This document shows positions 52,517-61,643 of a stretch of 64,000 bases of DNA, piece by piece; position 1 is the stretch's first letter; every line of letters begins with the position of its first letter. The notes beneath the pieces were generated by a model. The model had not been told where the DNA came from and ran no database searches. It saw nothing but the letters and a program-made list of their open reading frames with translations. Source of the DNA: Myxococcales bacterium (GTDB lineage: Bacteria; Myxococcota_A; Polyangia; Nannocystales; Nannocystaceae); assembly GCA_020633315.1 (NCBI GenBank), contig JACKDV010000016.1:124001-188000 (forward strand), read 5' to 3'. The position numbers and the translations under genes are program-made.

Positions 52517-52632
52517 GCGGGGATCAGCATAGCGCGGCGAGGCCGAGGCAGGGGAGGCGGTGGGGGCGAGCACGCGCGAGGCGCTCGAGCACGCCGTGCG
52601 AGCCTCGCCGGGGGCTGCTAGCCTCCCGCGCG

Positions 52633-53412
52633 ATGCCGACCCCGCTGTCGATCACGAGTTGGAACGTCAACTCCATCCGCGCCCGGCTCGATCACGTGCT
52701 GACCTACCTGTACGACCACGAGCCCGACGTGGTGTGCCTGCAGGAGACCAAGGTGGAGGACTCGCTGTTTCCCCGGGTCCCGTTCATGGAGCTCGGCTAC
52801 CAGGTGCACCTGCACGGGGGCAAGGCGCTGGCCGGGGTCGCCACCCTCACCAAGACCAAGCCCGACGCGGTGCAGCGGGGCTTCGCCGAGGGCGAGGAGG
52901 ACCGGCACCCGCGGATCCTCGCGGTGACCCTCGGCGAGCTGCGGATCTACAACCTCTACGTGCCCAACGGCACCGAGCTGGGCTCGGACGCCTTCAGCTA
53001 CAAGCTGCAGTGGCTGCGGCGGCTGCGGGCCGAGCTCGACGCCACCTGGGCTCCCGAGCGCCCCCTGGTGATCGTGGGCGACTTCAACATCGCCCCCGAT
53101 GCCCGCGACGTGTACGACCCCGAGCGCTTCGTGGGGCAGCTGCTGTTCACCGACGAGGAGCACGCGGCCCTCGAGGAGCTGCTCGACTTCGGCCTGCAGG
53201 ACTGCTTTCGCAAGCACGTGCAGGACGGCGGGCACTACAGCTGGTACGACTACCGCACCAACGGCTACGAGCTCGACGAGGGGCTGCGCATCGATCACGT
53301 CTACGCCACCGCCACGATGGCGGAGCGCTGCACCGAGGTGATCCACGATCGCAAGCCCCGGGGGTGGGACACGCCCTCGGACCACGTGCCGGTGACCGCT
53401 CGCTTCGCGTAG
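52633..53412 (+). CDS. xthA: Exodeoxyribonuclease III
   Basis: 259 residues. AP endonuclease and 3'-5' exonuclease for base-excision repair, in the cytosol. The family motifs are in place: ITSWNVNSIRARL, CLQETKVED (metal-binding Glu), YVPNG, GDFNIAP and DHVPVT with the catalytic His. Length is normal and there is no signal peptide, so it is not part of the secreted nuclease set. Divergent from the YbjN-like gene. Confidence 0.94.
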   Translation: MPTPLSITSWNVNSIRARLDHVLTYLYDHEPDVVCLQETKVEDSLFPRVPFMELGYQVHLHGGKALAGVATLTKTKPDAVQRGFAEGEEDRHPRILAVTLGELRIYNLYVPNGTELGSDAFSYKLQWLRRLRAELDATWAPERPLVIVGDFNIAPDARDVYDPERFVGQLLFTDEEHAALEELLDFGLQDCFRKHVQDGGHYSWYDYRTNGYELDEGLRIDHVYATATMAERCTEVIHDRKPRGWDTPSDHVPVTARFA

Positions 53413-53487
53413 GTGGGCCGGTCTCGGCTCCCGCGTTGCTCCGGGGCTCGCAACTTCGGCGAGCTCCGACGCGACCGCGAGACGATC

Positions 53488-53531
53488 GAAGGCCCGGGCT
53501 CCCCTCCGCGCGGGAGGGAGGCCGGGCCTTC
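53488..53531 (+). terminator. Hairpin downstream of xthA
   Basis: Arms GAAGGCCCGGGCTCCC and GGGAGGCCGGGCCTTC pair with one mismatch; the loop is GC-rich. No T-run. Placed 75 bases after the exonuclease III stop. Confidence 0.6.
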
Positions 53532-53583
53532 GGCGTCCGCGAGGTGAGGGGCTTGTATCTCTCTGACGTGGGCGATCCTACCC

Positions 53584-54060
53584 GTGTGGGATCGCTTCCG
53601 GGAAGGGTGTCACCGTAGCGGGCAAGAGGCATTCGTGGCTGAGATAGGTGCCCTCGACCGGGCTCATGGGCTCGAACGGTATCTTGGGGTCCGCGTTCGT
53701 CGCGGTGTCCCCGCAACACAAGGATGGGCTGCGGTGGCGGTCAACGAAGCGAGACTCTCGGGGTCGTGCGCCGACATCCTGGCGCATCGGGCCGCCTTGT
53801 GGACGTTCGTCGAGCACGAGGGCGTGGAGCCGACCAACAACCACGCGGAGCGAGAGCTGCGAGCATTCGTGCTGTGGCGCAAGCGGTCGTTCGGCTCGAC
53901 CAGCGAGCGGGGCCTTCGCTTCGCCGAGCGAGTGATGACCGTGGTGCACACTGCCCGCAAGCAAGGCAAGGACGTGCTCGACTTCCTCGTGCAGTGCTGC
54001 ACCGCGCACGCTCGGGGCACGACACCTCCGCCGCTGCTGGGTCTCGCCACCGCACGATGA
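53584..54060 (+). mobile_element. IS66-family transposase remnant
   Basis: A 158-residue ORF whose C-terminal half is recognisably the end of an IS66 transposase: ALWTFVEHEGVEPTNNHAERELRAFVLWRKRSFGSTSERG, then FAERVMTVVHTARKQGKDVLDFL. The segment EPTNNHAERE carries the last catalytic Glu of the DDE site. WDRFREG near the start matches an earlier stretch of the family, but the part between and the rest of the ~500-residue protein are missing or scrambled. No partner ORFs or clear terminal repeats. A dead insertion sequence. Confidence 0.85.
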
Positions 54061-54142
54061 GCCCCTTCGTCCCCATCCTCCCCGAGTGTGAGGTGGCTCC
54101 GGCAACAGCCTGACGAAACGGGTTGCTGAACCTGACGGTAGC

Positions 54143-54985
54143 TCAGCCGTCGGCTCCGAAGCGCCTCACCGTGGGCGAGGCGAAGGCCAGGCGCTTGGTC
54201 ATCACCTCGACGGCCTCGGGGCTCTGGTCGACGAGCACGAAGTCTCGCCCCGCCCGCGCCGCGGCCTCGCCCACGGTGCCGCTGCCCGCGAAGAAGTCGA
54301 GCACGCGCTGGCCGGGATCGGTGTGGACGGCCACGATGCGCTCGAGGATCTTCAGGGGCTTCTGGGTGGGGTAGCCGGTGCGCTCGCGCCCCGCGGTGGG
54401 CACGATGGTCTGCCACCACACGTCGGTGGGGGTCTTGCCGCGCGCCGCCTTCTTCGGCCCCACGAGCTGCGGTGCCATGTAGGGGATGCGGTCGATCGCG
54501 TCGTAGTTGAAGGTGTAGCGCTTGGGGTCGCGCGCGTACCACAGGATGGTGTCGTGCTTGGCGGGCCAGCGGCGCTTGGGGCGGCCGCCGAAGTCGTAGG
54601 CCCAGATGATCTCGTTGAGGAAGCACTCTCGGCCGAAGATCGCGTCGAGCAGCACCTTGCAGTAGTGGGCCTCGCGGTAGTCGATGTGCAGGAAGAAGGA
54701 TCCGTGGGGGGCGAGCAGGCGGTAGGCGTGGCGCAGGCGCGGCTCGAGGAAGGCCAGGAAGTCGTCGAACACGTCGTCGAAGTGGAGCGAGCCCAGGGGC
54801 ACGCTGCGGTAGCGCCGGCCCCCGAAGCCCACGCGATCGCCGGCCTCGTCCCGGGTGACCGCGAGGCGAGTGTGTCGCTGCGGCTTGCCCGTGTTGAAGG
54901 GCGGGTCGATGTAGACGAGGTCGAAGCTGCCGTCGGCCAGGGTGGGCAGGACCTCCAGGTTGTCGCCCAGGATGATGGTGCCCAT
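54143..54985 (-). CDS. DNA methyltransferase (N6-adenine or N4-cytosine), orphan
   Basis: 280 residues. DPPFNTG at residues 27-33 is the catalytic motif of amino-methyltransferases, and DFFAGSGTVGEAAAR near 235 is the AdoMet-binding motif; order DPPF before FAGSG makes it the beta class. Preceded by GTIILGDNLEVLPTL, as usual. WQTIVPTAGRERTGYPTQKP fits the class. No restriction gene is adjacent. It lies about 80 bases from the IS66 remnant, suggesting horizontal arrival or use as a solitary regulatory methylase. Start at 54985. Confidence 0.88.
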   Translation of the reverse strand: MGTIILGDNLEVLPTLADGSFDLVYIDPPFNTGKPQRHTRLAVTRDEAGDRVGFGGRRYRSVPLGSLHFDDVFDDFLAFLEPRLRHAYRLLAPHGSFFLHIDYREAHYCKVLLDAIFGRECFLNEIIWAYDFGGRPKRRWPAKHDTILWYARDPKRYTFNYDAIDRIPYMAPQLVGPKKAARGKTPTDVWWQTIVPTAGRERTGYPTQKPLKILERIVAVHTDPGQRVLDFFAGSGTVGEAAARAGRDFVLVDQSPEAVEVMTKRLAFASPTVRRFGADG

Positions 54986-55073
54986 GGCGGATCCCCGTCG
55001 ACGAACGGGACCGCACCCTACCGTAGGGCCCTGCGGGCTGGTCAACCCGTCGCGGCCGCGGTATCCCGGTGGG

Positions 55074-56663
55074 GTGCGGGGCGAAGCGATCGCGCTGGCG
55101 CTGGGGGTGTGGCTCGCGGCCTGCCACGAGCGCCCCCCGTCCACGCAGGGCCCCGATGCCGCGGCGGTCGAGCGCGTGCCCTGGCCCGAGCTGCCGCACG
55201 AGGGCTTCGCCGTGCTCCCGGGGGGCACGCTGGTGTACCTGCAGCCGAGCGTGGCCGGGCCGGTCACCCGCCTGGGGTGGTTCGACGAGGCCAGCGAGCC
55301 CTGGCCCTCGGGCGGCATCGTGGTGAGCGTGGTGGGACAGCGCGACGGCATGGTGGAGATCGCCCCGCTGCGCTACCCGCATCCGTTCCACTGCGAGCGC
55401 GTGCTCGAGGGCGAGGCCTACGACGTGCGGCTCTACGTCTCGCCCTGGTCGCTCACCCCGGTGATCACCCGCGAGCACAGCTGGACCTTCGAGGACGGGA
55501 CCTCGATCGAGCTGCGGCCGGGGGCGCCGGTGCGAAGGATCCCCGACGATCCCGACGGTCGCTGGGCGGTGGCGGTCGACGACCTGCGGATGCGGCTCGA
55601 GATCCCCGAGGACGCGGTGGGGCTCGCCTATCCCGAGGCGCAGCCGATCACCGGCCCCAGCGGGCGAAGCTGGCTGCCCGGGGCCGGCGAGCCGCTGCTG
55701 TCCTTCGACGAGGGCGAGCCGCTGTGGGTGCGCTCGCGCTTCGGCAGCAGCGAGATCCTGGTGCTGGGCTCGGGCCCGTGGGGGGATGGCTTTCGCGTGC
55801 AGCTCGGGGGCAGCTGCGTGGAGGCGACGGTGCTCGCCGATCGCCTGCCGCCGGGGAACGATCGGGAGTTCGTGCACTTCGACTTCGGCCTGGGGGGCCC
55901 CGAGCCGAGCATGCTGCCGCCGGGGGGGGCCGCGCTCGACGTGGCCGCGCTGCTCGAGCCCGAGCCCGAGCCGCCGCCGCCGCCCGCCCAGGGCACGGGC
56001 TCGGAGCCGGGCTTCGTCGAGCCCGAGATCGGCTTCTCGGAGGACGAGCTGCTCGAGGGCGAGCTGTTGAGCCCGGGCTTCCTCGGCCTGCTCGGCGATC
56101 TGGGCGGCACCCTGGTCTTCGAGGAAGGGGCGCCCGTCTACTACTCGGGGGCGGGACCCGCCGCGGGGATCCTGCGCGACGTGGAGGCGCTGCGCGATGG
56201 CTGGGTGATGGGCGATCGCCTGTGCTTCGCCACCGTGTTCGGCACCCACTTCCAGCCGATCCTGCCCGTGTGCTTCGACGGGGCCGAGGCCCGGCTGCAG
56301 ACCCCCGAGTCGGCGCCGCACGACCTGGGCGGCTCGGTGGCGATCCCGGGCGAGGTGGAGCTACGGGGCAAGCTCCCGCGCGACGCGGTGGAGGTGGTGC
56401 TGCGTCGCCATCGGCACGAGCTGCGGCGCTGCTTCGACGAGGCCCAGGTGAGGCAGCGCCCCGCTCCGTCGTCGGTCGAGCTGCGGCTGGTGCTCGAGGT
56501 GGACGGCGAGGGCCGGGTGACCGCGGTGCGCCGCGACGCCGGCGACCTCGGGATGGCGGTCGACTGTGCGATCGAGGCGGCCAAGCGCTGGCGCCTGCCC
56601 GCGACCGGCGACGGTGAGCCCGGGCGGGTGATGCTCGCGCTGCGCCTGGCCCAGCAGCGCTGA
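55074..56663 (+). CDS. Lipoprotein with AgmX/PglI-type C-terminal domain
   Basis: 529 residues from a GTG. Short signal with lipobox LAAC, then beta-rich sequence with little recognisable homology, a Glu/Pro-rich linker (~295-315) and a C-terminal domain (about 445-525): VVLRRHRHELRRCFDEAQVR...VELRLVLEVDGEGRVTAVRRD...WRLPATG. This is the AgmX/PglI C-terminal domain found in gliding-motility and TonB-like proteins of myxobacteria. Divergent from the methyltransferase across 88 bases. The start is uncertain (no strong ribosome site). Confidence 0.72.
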   Translation: MRGEAIALALGVWLAACHERPPSTQGPDAAAVERVPWPELPHEGFAVLPGGTLVYLQPSVAGPVTRLGWFDEASEPWPSGGIVVSVVGQRDGMVEIAPLRYPHPFHCERVLEGEAYDVRLYVSPWSLTPVITREHSWTFEDGTSIELRPGAPVRRIPDDPDGRWAVAVDDLRMRLEIPEDAVGLAYPEAQPITGPSGRSWLPGAGEPLLSFDEGEPLWVRSRFGSSEILVLGSGPWGDGFRVQLGGSCVEATVLADRLPPGNDREFVHFDFGLGGPEPSMLPPGGAALDVAALLEPEPEPPPPPAQGTGSEPGFVEPEIGFSEDELLEGELLSPGFLGLLGDLGGTLVFEEGAPVYYSGAGPAAGILRDVEALRDGWVMGDRLCFATVFGTHFQPILPVCFDGAEARLQTPESAPHDLGGSVAIPGEVELRGKLPRDAVEVVLRRHRHELRRCFDEAQVRQRPAPSSVELRLVLEVDGEGRVTAVRRDAGDLGMAVDCAIEAAKRWRLPATGDGEPGRVMLALRLAQQR

Positions 56664-56674
56664 GCGGCCGCGGC

Positions 56675-57301
56675 TCAGCTCCCCCAGCCCTCTCGCAGCT
56701 CGCGGGCCCAGGTCTCCAGCCCGTGCATCGTGGACTCGAGCTCGGCCGCGTCGCGGGCCAGGCCGTCGAGGGTGCCGCGCAGCTCGAGCTTGGCCTTGCG
56801 CAGGCGGCTGCGCGCGGTGCCCTCCGGGCAGTCGAGCACCTCGCCGATCTGCTTGGCCGTGAGCTGCTCCCAGTACGACAGCTCGAGCACCAGCTGCGAC
56901 TCGAGCGGGATCCGGCGGAGCGCCGCGAGCATCAGCCGCTGCTCGCGGCGCTGGGCGAGCACGGTGCTGGGGCCCGCGCCGAGGTCGGCCACCGAAAGCT
57001 CGCCGCTCTCGCCCGTGCGGCCGCGCGAGCGGGCGGTCTCCTCGGCCCATTGCCGCAGCACGTTGCGGGCGATGGCGAACATCCAGGTGCGCACCGTGGC
57101 CCCGTCGCGGAAGCGCACCACGCCCTCCACCGCGCCCTTGAAGGTGCGCTGGGCGAGCTCCTCGGCCTCGGCGGCCTGGCCCACCTTGTTGCGGAAGAAC
57201 CGCAGGATCGGCGCCAGGTAGCGATCGATGAGCTGGCCGCCGGCCCGCTTGTCGCCCGCCTGCCACGCGAGGAGCAGCGCTCGGTCGTCGTCGGCCCCCA
57301 A
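56675..57301 (-). CDS. ECF-type RNA polymerase sigma factor
   Basis: About 208 residues. Region 2: DRYLAPILRFFRNKVGQAAEAEELAQRTF and RTWMFAIARNVLRQW. Region 4: LRRIPLESQLVLELSYWEQLTAKQIGEVLDCPEGTARSRLRKAK. There is no region 1 or 3. The best start is TTG at 57301, six bases after the stop of the upstream AcpH-like gene; no ATG is available nearby. No anti-sigma factor is adjacent, so its control is not visible. Directs RNA polymerase to a stress or envelope regulon. Confidence 0.82.
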   Translation of the reverse strand: MGADDDRALLLAWQAGDKRAGGQLIDRYLAPILRFFRNKVGQAAEAEELAQRTFKGAVEGVVRFRDGATVRTWMFAIARNVLRQWAEETARSRGRTGESGELSVADLGAGPSTVLAQRREQRLMLAALRRIPLESQLVLELSYWEQLTAKQIGEVLDCPEGTARSRLRKAKLELRGTLDGLARDAAELESTMHGLETWARELREGWGS

Positions 57302-57306
57302 CCCGA

Positions 57307-57990
57307 TCAGGATACACCGCCGGGTCGGGAAATCGGGACGGCCACCGATCGATCGCCGGGGCCCAGGCGATCGGCCAGCTCCTCGCGGAGCCGGGGGGCC
57401 GCGGCGGCCACGGCGGGTCGCGCCTCGTGGGCCCACGCGATCAGGCGGGCCTCGTCGCCGGGGCCCGGGGCCAGGCGAGGGCGGCGGGCGAGGATGCGAG
57501 CGAGCCGGCGGCCCACCTCGTCGGGATCGCGGTAGCCATCGGGCGAGCCCCAGGCCCGCAGTCGCTCGCACAGTCGCGAGAAGCGATCGCCGTGCTCGGC
57601 TCGGCGCCACCGCAGCGCGGCGGTGCCGAGCTCCTCGGTGTGGGCGATCGCCCGCAGGTACGCCTCGTCCACGCCGGGCTCGTCGAGCCACACTCCGTCG
57701 AGCAGCAGCTCGATCCCCACGTGCGCTGCGGCCATGGCCACGTAGCGCCCGGTGCCCGCGGCCTCGAGGCTCGCGCGGGCCTCGGCGCACAGCTCGGTGA
57801 AGGCGGCGGTGTCGTGGAACGCCGCGTCGCTGCGGTGGTGGAAGGTCACGCCGGCCGCGAGGGGCTCGGGCACGGCCTCCTGCAGCCGGGCGCCGCACAT
57901 GCTGGCGAGGTCGGGCAGCATCGCGCCGAGCACGAAGCCCGGCTCGTCTCGCTGCCACCGCGCGACCATGGCATGACCCACGAAGTTCAC
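57307..57990 (-). CDS. AcpH-like (ACP phosphodiesterase family) protein
   Basis: 227 residues. MNFVGHAMVARW and FVLGAMLPDL near the start, then GVTFHHRSDAAFH with clustered His/Asp, recall AcpH (MNFLAH..., HRxID), which removes the phosphopantetheine arm from acyl carrier protein. The rest is helical. The match is remote and based on motifs only; a metal-dependent hydrolase of another kind is possible. GTG start at 57990. Probably in one transcript with the sigma-factor gene. Confidence 0.55.
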   Translation of the reverse strand: MNFVGHAMVARWQRDEPGFVLGAMLPDLASMCGARLQEAVPEPLAAGVTFHHRSDAAFHDTAAFTELCAEARASLEAAGTGRYVAMAAAHVGIELLLDGVWLDEPGVDEAYLRAIAHTEELGTAALRWRRAEHGDRFSRLCERLRAWGSPDGYRDPDEVGRRLARILARRPRLAPGPGDEARLIAWAHEARPAVAAAAPRLREELADRLGPGDRSVAVPISRPGGVS

Positions 57991-58021
57991 GTGGCCCCCA
58001 TGGTAGCGGGCTCGGGCGCGA

Positions 58022-59755
58022 TCAGGGCGTGGTCAGCAGCAGGCTCACGTCGTCGTCGGTCTCGTTGGTGACCACGATGTCGAGCGCCCCGTCCTCGTTG
58101 AAGTCGCCCACGCCGATCCCGGTGGGCGTGGCGCCGGTGGGCACCGTCGCCGCGAGCGCCAGGCTGCCGGCCCCGTTGCCCTCGAGCACGGTCACCGTGT
58201 CGTCGTCTCGGTTGGCCACCGCCACGTCGAGATCGCCATCGCCGGAGAGGTCGCCCACCGCGATGGCCACGGGGTTGTTGCCGGTGGCGAAGGGGATTCC
58301 CCCGCCGAAGCCACCCACGCCGTTGCCCAGCAGCACGGTAACCTGATCGGTGGAGGCGTTGGTCACCACCACGTCGAGCTCGCCGTCGCCGTTGAGGTCG
58401 GTGACCACCACGGCCGAGGTGGTCCCGAGCACCGCCGTGTTGGCCGGCGCGCCGAACAGCCCGCCGCCGTTGCCCGCCATCAGCGTCACCGCGGCGCCGT
58501 TGGCCAGCACCACGTCGAGGTTCATGTCGTTGTTGAAGTCGCCCACCTGCAGGGCCGCCGGCGTGGCCCCCACGGCGAAGCCCACGTCGGGGCCCAGCCC
58601 GCCCGCGCCGTCGCCGAGCAGCAGGCCCAGGTCGTTGGTGCCCCCGTTGGCCGTGACCACGTCGAGGAAGGTGTCCTCGTCGTAGTCGCCCACGCCGATC
58701 CCGTTGGGGAGGTTGCCCGTGTCGAAGGTCATGGCCGCGGCGAAGCTGCCCGCGCCGTTGCCCAGCAGCACGCACACCGAGCCGCCCGCACGGTTGGCCA
58801 CCACCAGGTCGAGGGTGCCGTTGCCGTCCATGTCGGCGGCCGCCAGGGCCGAGGGCTCCGCGTCCACCGGGAAGGCGGCGTGGGGCCCGAAGAAGCCGGT
58901 GCCCGTGCCCAAGCGTCGGCTCACGTCGTCCGACAGCCCGTTGGTCGTGACCACGTCGAGGTCGCCGTCGGCATCGAGGTCCACCACCAGGATCGCCGTG
59001 GGGGCGCTGCCCACCGACACGCTCAGTCCTTCGAGGTAGCAGTACTCGCCCACGTCGACCACGCCGTCGCCACAGGTGTCGCCGCCCGAGCCCCCGGAGC
59101 CGGAGCTGCCGGAGCTGCCCGCGCTCGTCGAGCCCGTGCTCCCGCCCGAGCTGCCCGAGTCGCCGGTCGAGCCCGTGGTACCGGGGCCGGTGGTGGAGTC
59201 GGTGTCCGAGGTCGAGCCCGGCGTGACCGTCTCGTCGCCGCCGGTCTCCGAGCCCGAGCCCGAGCCCGAGCCGGTCCCGCTGCCCGTCCCGCCGTCGATG
59301 ATTCCCTCGATGAGCCCGTAGTGGAACGAGATCTGCCCGTCGTTCCCCGTGACCGTGCGGGCCCCGGTGTCGGCGGCCAGGAGCGGGAGCTGCTCCCAGA
59401 TCCCGCCCGAGTCATAGGCCACGTGCAGCCGCTCGAGCTCGCGTCCCTCCACGTCGCTGGCCGCGTAGCGATAGGTGACGATCGCGTCCTCGCGCAGGTT
59501 GATGTTGGGCTGCACGCGATACGCCGGCCCGATGCTCGCGGGCGCGTCACCCGAGACGCGGATGGAGACGTCGATGGGCTCGATCACCGCATCGGGGGGG
59601 AACTCGATGGTCAGATTGCCGTCCTCCGAGCGCGCGGTGCCGCCGAGCGGCGTGATCTCGGTGACCACCGGCTCGGGCTCGGGCGCGTCCTCCTGACACG
59701 CCACGCACAGGCACATCGGAACCAGACCCCACCACGCCCCCACCCTCACGTTCAT
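58022..59755 (-). CDS. ZU5-like plus FG-GAP lipoprotein
   Basis: 577 residues. Lipobox CVAC near residue 20. About 25-165 resembles a ZU5 beta-domain (GGTARSEDGNLTIEFPPDAV, ISFHYGLI). A Gly/Ser/Thr-rich linker (170-245) and a CGDGVVDVGEYC motif lead into FG-GAP repeats (260-577): DLDADGDLDVVTTNG, DYDEDTFLDVVTA, DFNEDGALDIVVTN. The propeller repeats are unusually regular (about 48 residues). The ZU5-like domain is best known from animal receptors, so its use here is uncommon. Confidence 0.8.
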   Translation of the reverse strand: MNVRVGAWWGLVPMCLCVACQEDAPEPEPVVTEITPLGGTARSEDGNLTIEFPPDAVIEPIDVSIRVSGDAPASIGPAYRVQPNINLREDAIVTYRYAASDVEGRELERLHVAYDSGGIWEQLPLLAADTGARTVTGNDGQISFHYGLIEGIIDGGTGSGTGSGSGSGSETGGDETVTPGSTSDTDSTTGPGTTGSTGDSGSSGGSTGSTSAGSSGSSGSGGSGGDTCGDGVVDVGEYCYLEGLSVSVGSAPTAILVVDLDADGDLDVVTTNGLSDDVSRRLGTGTGFFGPHAAFPVDAEPSALAAADMDGNGTLDLVVANRAGGSVCVLLGNGAGSFAAAMTFDTGNLPNGIGVGDYDEDTFLDVVTANGGTNDLGLLLGDGAGGLGPDVGFAVGATPAALQVGDFNNDMNLDVVLANGAAVTLMAGNGGGLFGAPANTAVLGTTSAVVVTDLNGDGELDVVVTNASTDQVTVLLGNGVGGFGGGIPFATGNNPVAIAVGDLSGDGDLDVAVANRDDDTVTVLEGNGAGSLALAATVPTGATPTGIGVGDFNEDGALDIVVTNETDDDVSLLLTTP

Positions 59756-59809
59756 GTAGGCATCCTACCACGCGGCCGTGGAGGGAACGAAAGGGGAGGG
59801 GGAAGGGCA

Positions 59810-60841
59810 TCAACCCGGCGTGAGCGCACACCGAAACCCGACGGACTCGTGCGCGTCGTCGGGGGAGGGGACCTCGAAGTCGGGGCCTCTGGACGACGCC
59901 CGTGCTGCCGTCTCGCCGTAGTTGGGCGCAGAGCTACGGATGATGCGGCGGGTTCCCATGGCTGGACCGGTGGGGTCGTTCGGCGGGCTCTCCACGTAGT
60001 AGGACGCGGCGTACCAGTCCGCGACCCATTCGAAGCCGTTGCCCGCCATGTCGAGCGCCCCGTAGGGGGATGCACCCGCGGGTACGGAGCCGACTGGCTG
60101 GGTGCCACCACAACCACCGACGATGGCTTCATTGCAGGTGGGGACATCGTTGCCCCATGGGTAGAGCCGGCCGTCGGTGCCGCGGGCTGCCTTCTCCCAT
60201 TCGGCTTCGGTGGGGAGGCGCTTGCCGTGGCCCTGACGTAGTAGATCTTGGCGGCGAACCAGTCCACGCAGTTGATGGGGTGATTGCCACCGGTGGGCAG
60301 CAGCAGGCATGGGGCAAGGCAAACGCATTGGTCGGGTCCGGTGCAGCTGCTGCACTCACCGTCGGCCATGCAGGCTGCGTAGTCGGCCCAGGAGACCGCG
60401 GTGCGATCGATCGCGAACGCGTCGAGGAAGACCTCGTGGTAGGGGTACTCGTCCGGGGCGCAATCGAGGTCGGATCCTCGTTGCAGCCCATCCAGAAGGT
60501 CCCTGCCGGACGGCACGGCGACCATGCCATCGGGGGTTCTCGCATGCCTCGGTCACGCAGTACTGGCCCTCGGGACAAGGGCGATCCACGGTGCACTCGG
60601 TGGATCGGCCCGGTGCCGTCGCTGGGCTCGACGACGACGATCGATCCGTCGTCGGTGAAGGCCTGTCGTCGTTCCATCATTGGAGACCACCGTCGGCGTT
60701 GGTCGCTCTCGGCGACGCCGCTGGCCGAGGCTCGTCCTCGCTCGAGCCGGCGTCCCCGGAAAAAGCACGCGGGCTAGCACGCATGCACGCGGACAGCGCA
60801 GAAAGTGAGAGCAGCGCAGGAACGATGACTCGCTGGAGCAT
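59810..60841 (-). pseudogene. FGE-sulfatase-domain lipoprotein gene, multiply frameshifted
   Basis: The protein can be read only by joining several frames. It begins with a signal and lipobox (ATG 60841, ALSAC), then QAFTDDGS, ECTVDRPCPEGQYC, MVAVP, TFWMGCNE, DEYPYHEVFLDAF, NHPINCVDWFAAKIYY, KRLPTEAEWEKAARG, YPWGN, DMAGNGFEWVADWY and GFRCAL. These are ordered motifs of the formylglycine-generating enzyme (SUMF1) domain. Shifts lie near 60680, 60592, 60536, 60502, 60475 and 60235, several at short G or C runs. It is either a decayed gene or a stretch of poor sequence. Confidence 0.82.
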
Positions 60842-60912
60842 GGCCCAGTTGTCGGCCTTCGGGCACCAATCGTTGCACGGAATCTCTAGCACGAGCGTTG
60901 CCCGAAAGGCCG

Positions 60913-61464
60913 CTAGACGCAGGTCAGGTTGATCGTGTGCGAATGCCCGGAATCGAAGGTCGACTCCACCACCACCATCATGCCGGCCTCGAGCGCCGCG
61001 AAGTCATCCGGCGTGAGCGTGACCAAGTGAGTGTGGCCGCTCGTTCCCTGGATGTCATAGACCTGCTGGGCCCCGGACTCGACGTCCGCCAGGGGGACGA
61101 GCAGCTCGTGGCCGGGGTGGCCGAGAATCTCCACGCTGGGATCCGCGTCGCAGGCCGCTCCGCCGCCGGAGCCGGAGCCGGAGTCACCAGTGTCGGTGCC
61201 CGGGGGGGTGCTGGTGCTACCGGTGTCGTCCGGCGGCTCGCCCGAGCTGGAGGTCATGGGCTCGTTGGTGGTGGAGCCGCTGTCCTCCATCTGCTGGGTG
61301 GTGGTGCCTTGGCCGGAGGTGGTGCCGCCCGAGGAGCCGTCGGCCGCGTCGTCGGAGGTGGAGTCGTCGCCGGGGCAGCCGAAGGTGCCCAGCACGGCGG
61401 TGCTGCCCACGAAGCTCACGCTCAGGCGAAGGAAGTCATGGCGAGTGATCGTCTTGGAAGTCAT
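60913..61464 (-). CDS. Small lipoprotein with His-rich C-terminal domain
   Basis: 183 residues from ATG 61464. MTSKTITRHDFLRLSVSFVG resembles a weakened Tat signal (TRHDFLRL instead of RRxFLK), followed by a TFGC lipobox and an Asp/Ser/Thr/Gly-rich linker (32-105). The C-terminal domain (about 110-183) contains GHPGHELL, GTSGHTHLVTLTP and DSGHSHTINLTC: six His in pairs around a beta core. I suspect metal (perhaps copper) binding. No family name. It is the closest neighbour of the di-haem peroxidase. Confidence 0.75.
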   Translation of the reverse strand: MTSKTITRHDFLRLSVSFVGSTAVLGTFGCPGDDSTSDDAADGSSGGTTSGQGTTTQQMEDSGSTTNEPMTSSSGEPPDDTGSTSTPPGTDTGDSGSGSGGGAACDADPSVEILGHPGHELLVPLADVESGAQQVYDIQGTSGHTHLVTLTPDDFAALEAGMMVVVESTFDSGHSHTINLTCV

Positions 61465-61643
61465 GGCGAGGGCGGACCATACCAGCCCGACTCGCCCCGA
61501 CAAGGAGCCAGCCTCGCTCGATCGATGCCATCTTCCCTCGCGGGACGATCGGAGCGTGAGCACGCCTTCGAAACGAAGGCGCCGCGTCGACCTCGGGCAG
61601 CTTCGCCCTTCGGCCGCGCGGCGCCGCGCTCGAGTGCTCGGCC

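Noticed and set aside
55600..56700. Minus-strand ORF joined to the methyltransferase
   Set aside because: The long frame passes through the AgmX-type gene in reverse; the real methyltransferase starts at 54985.
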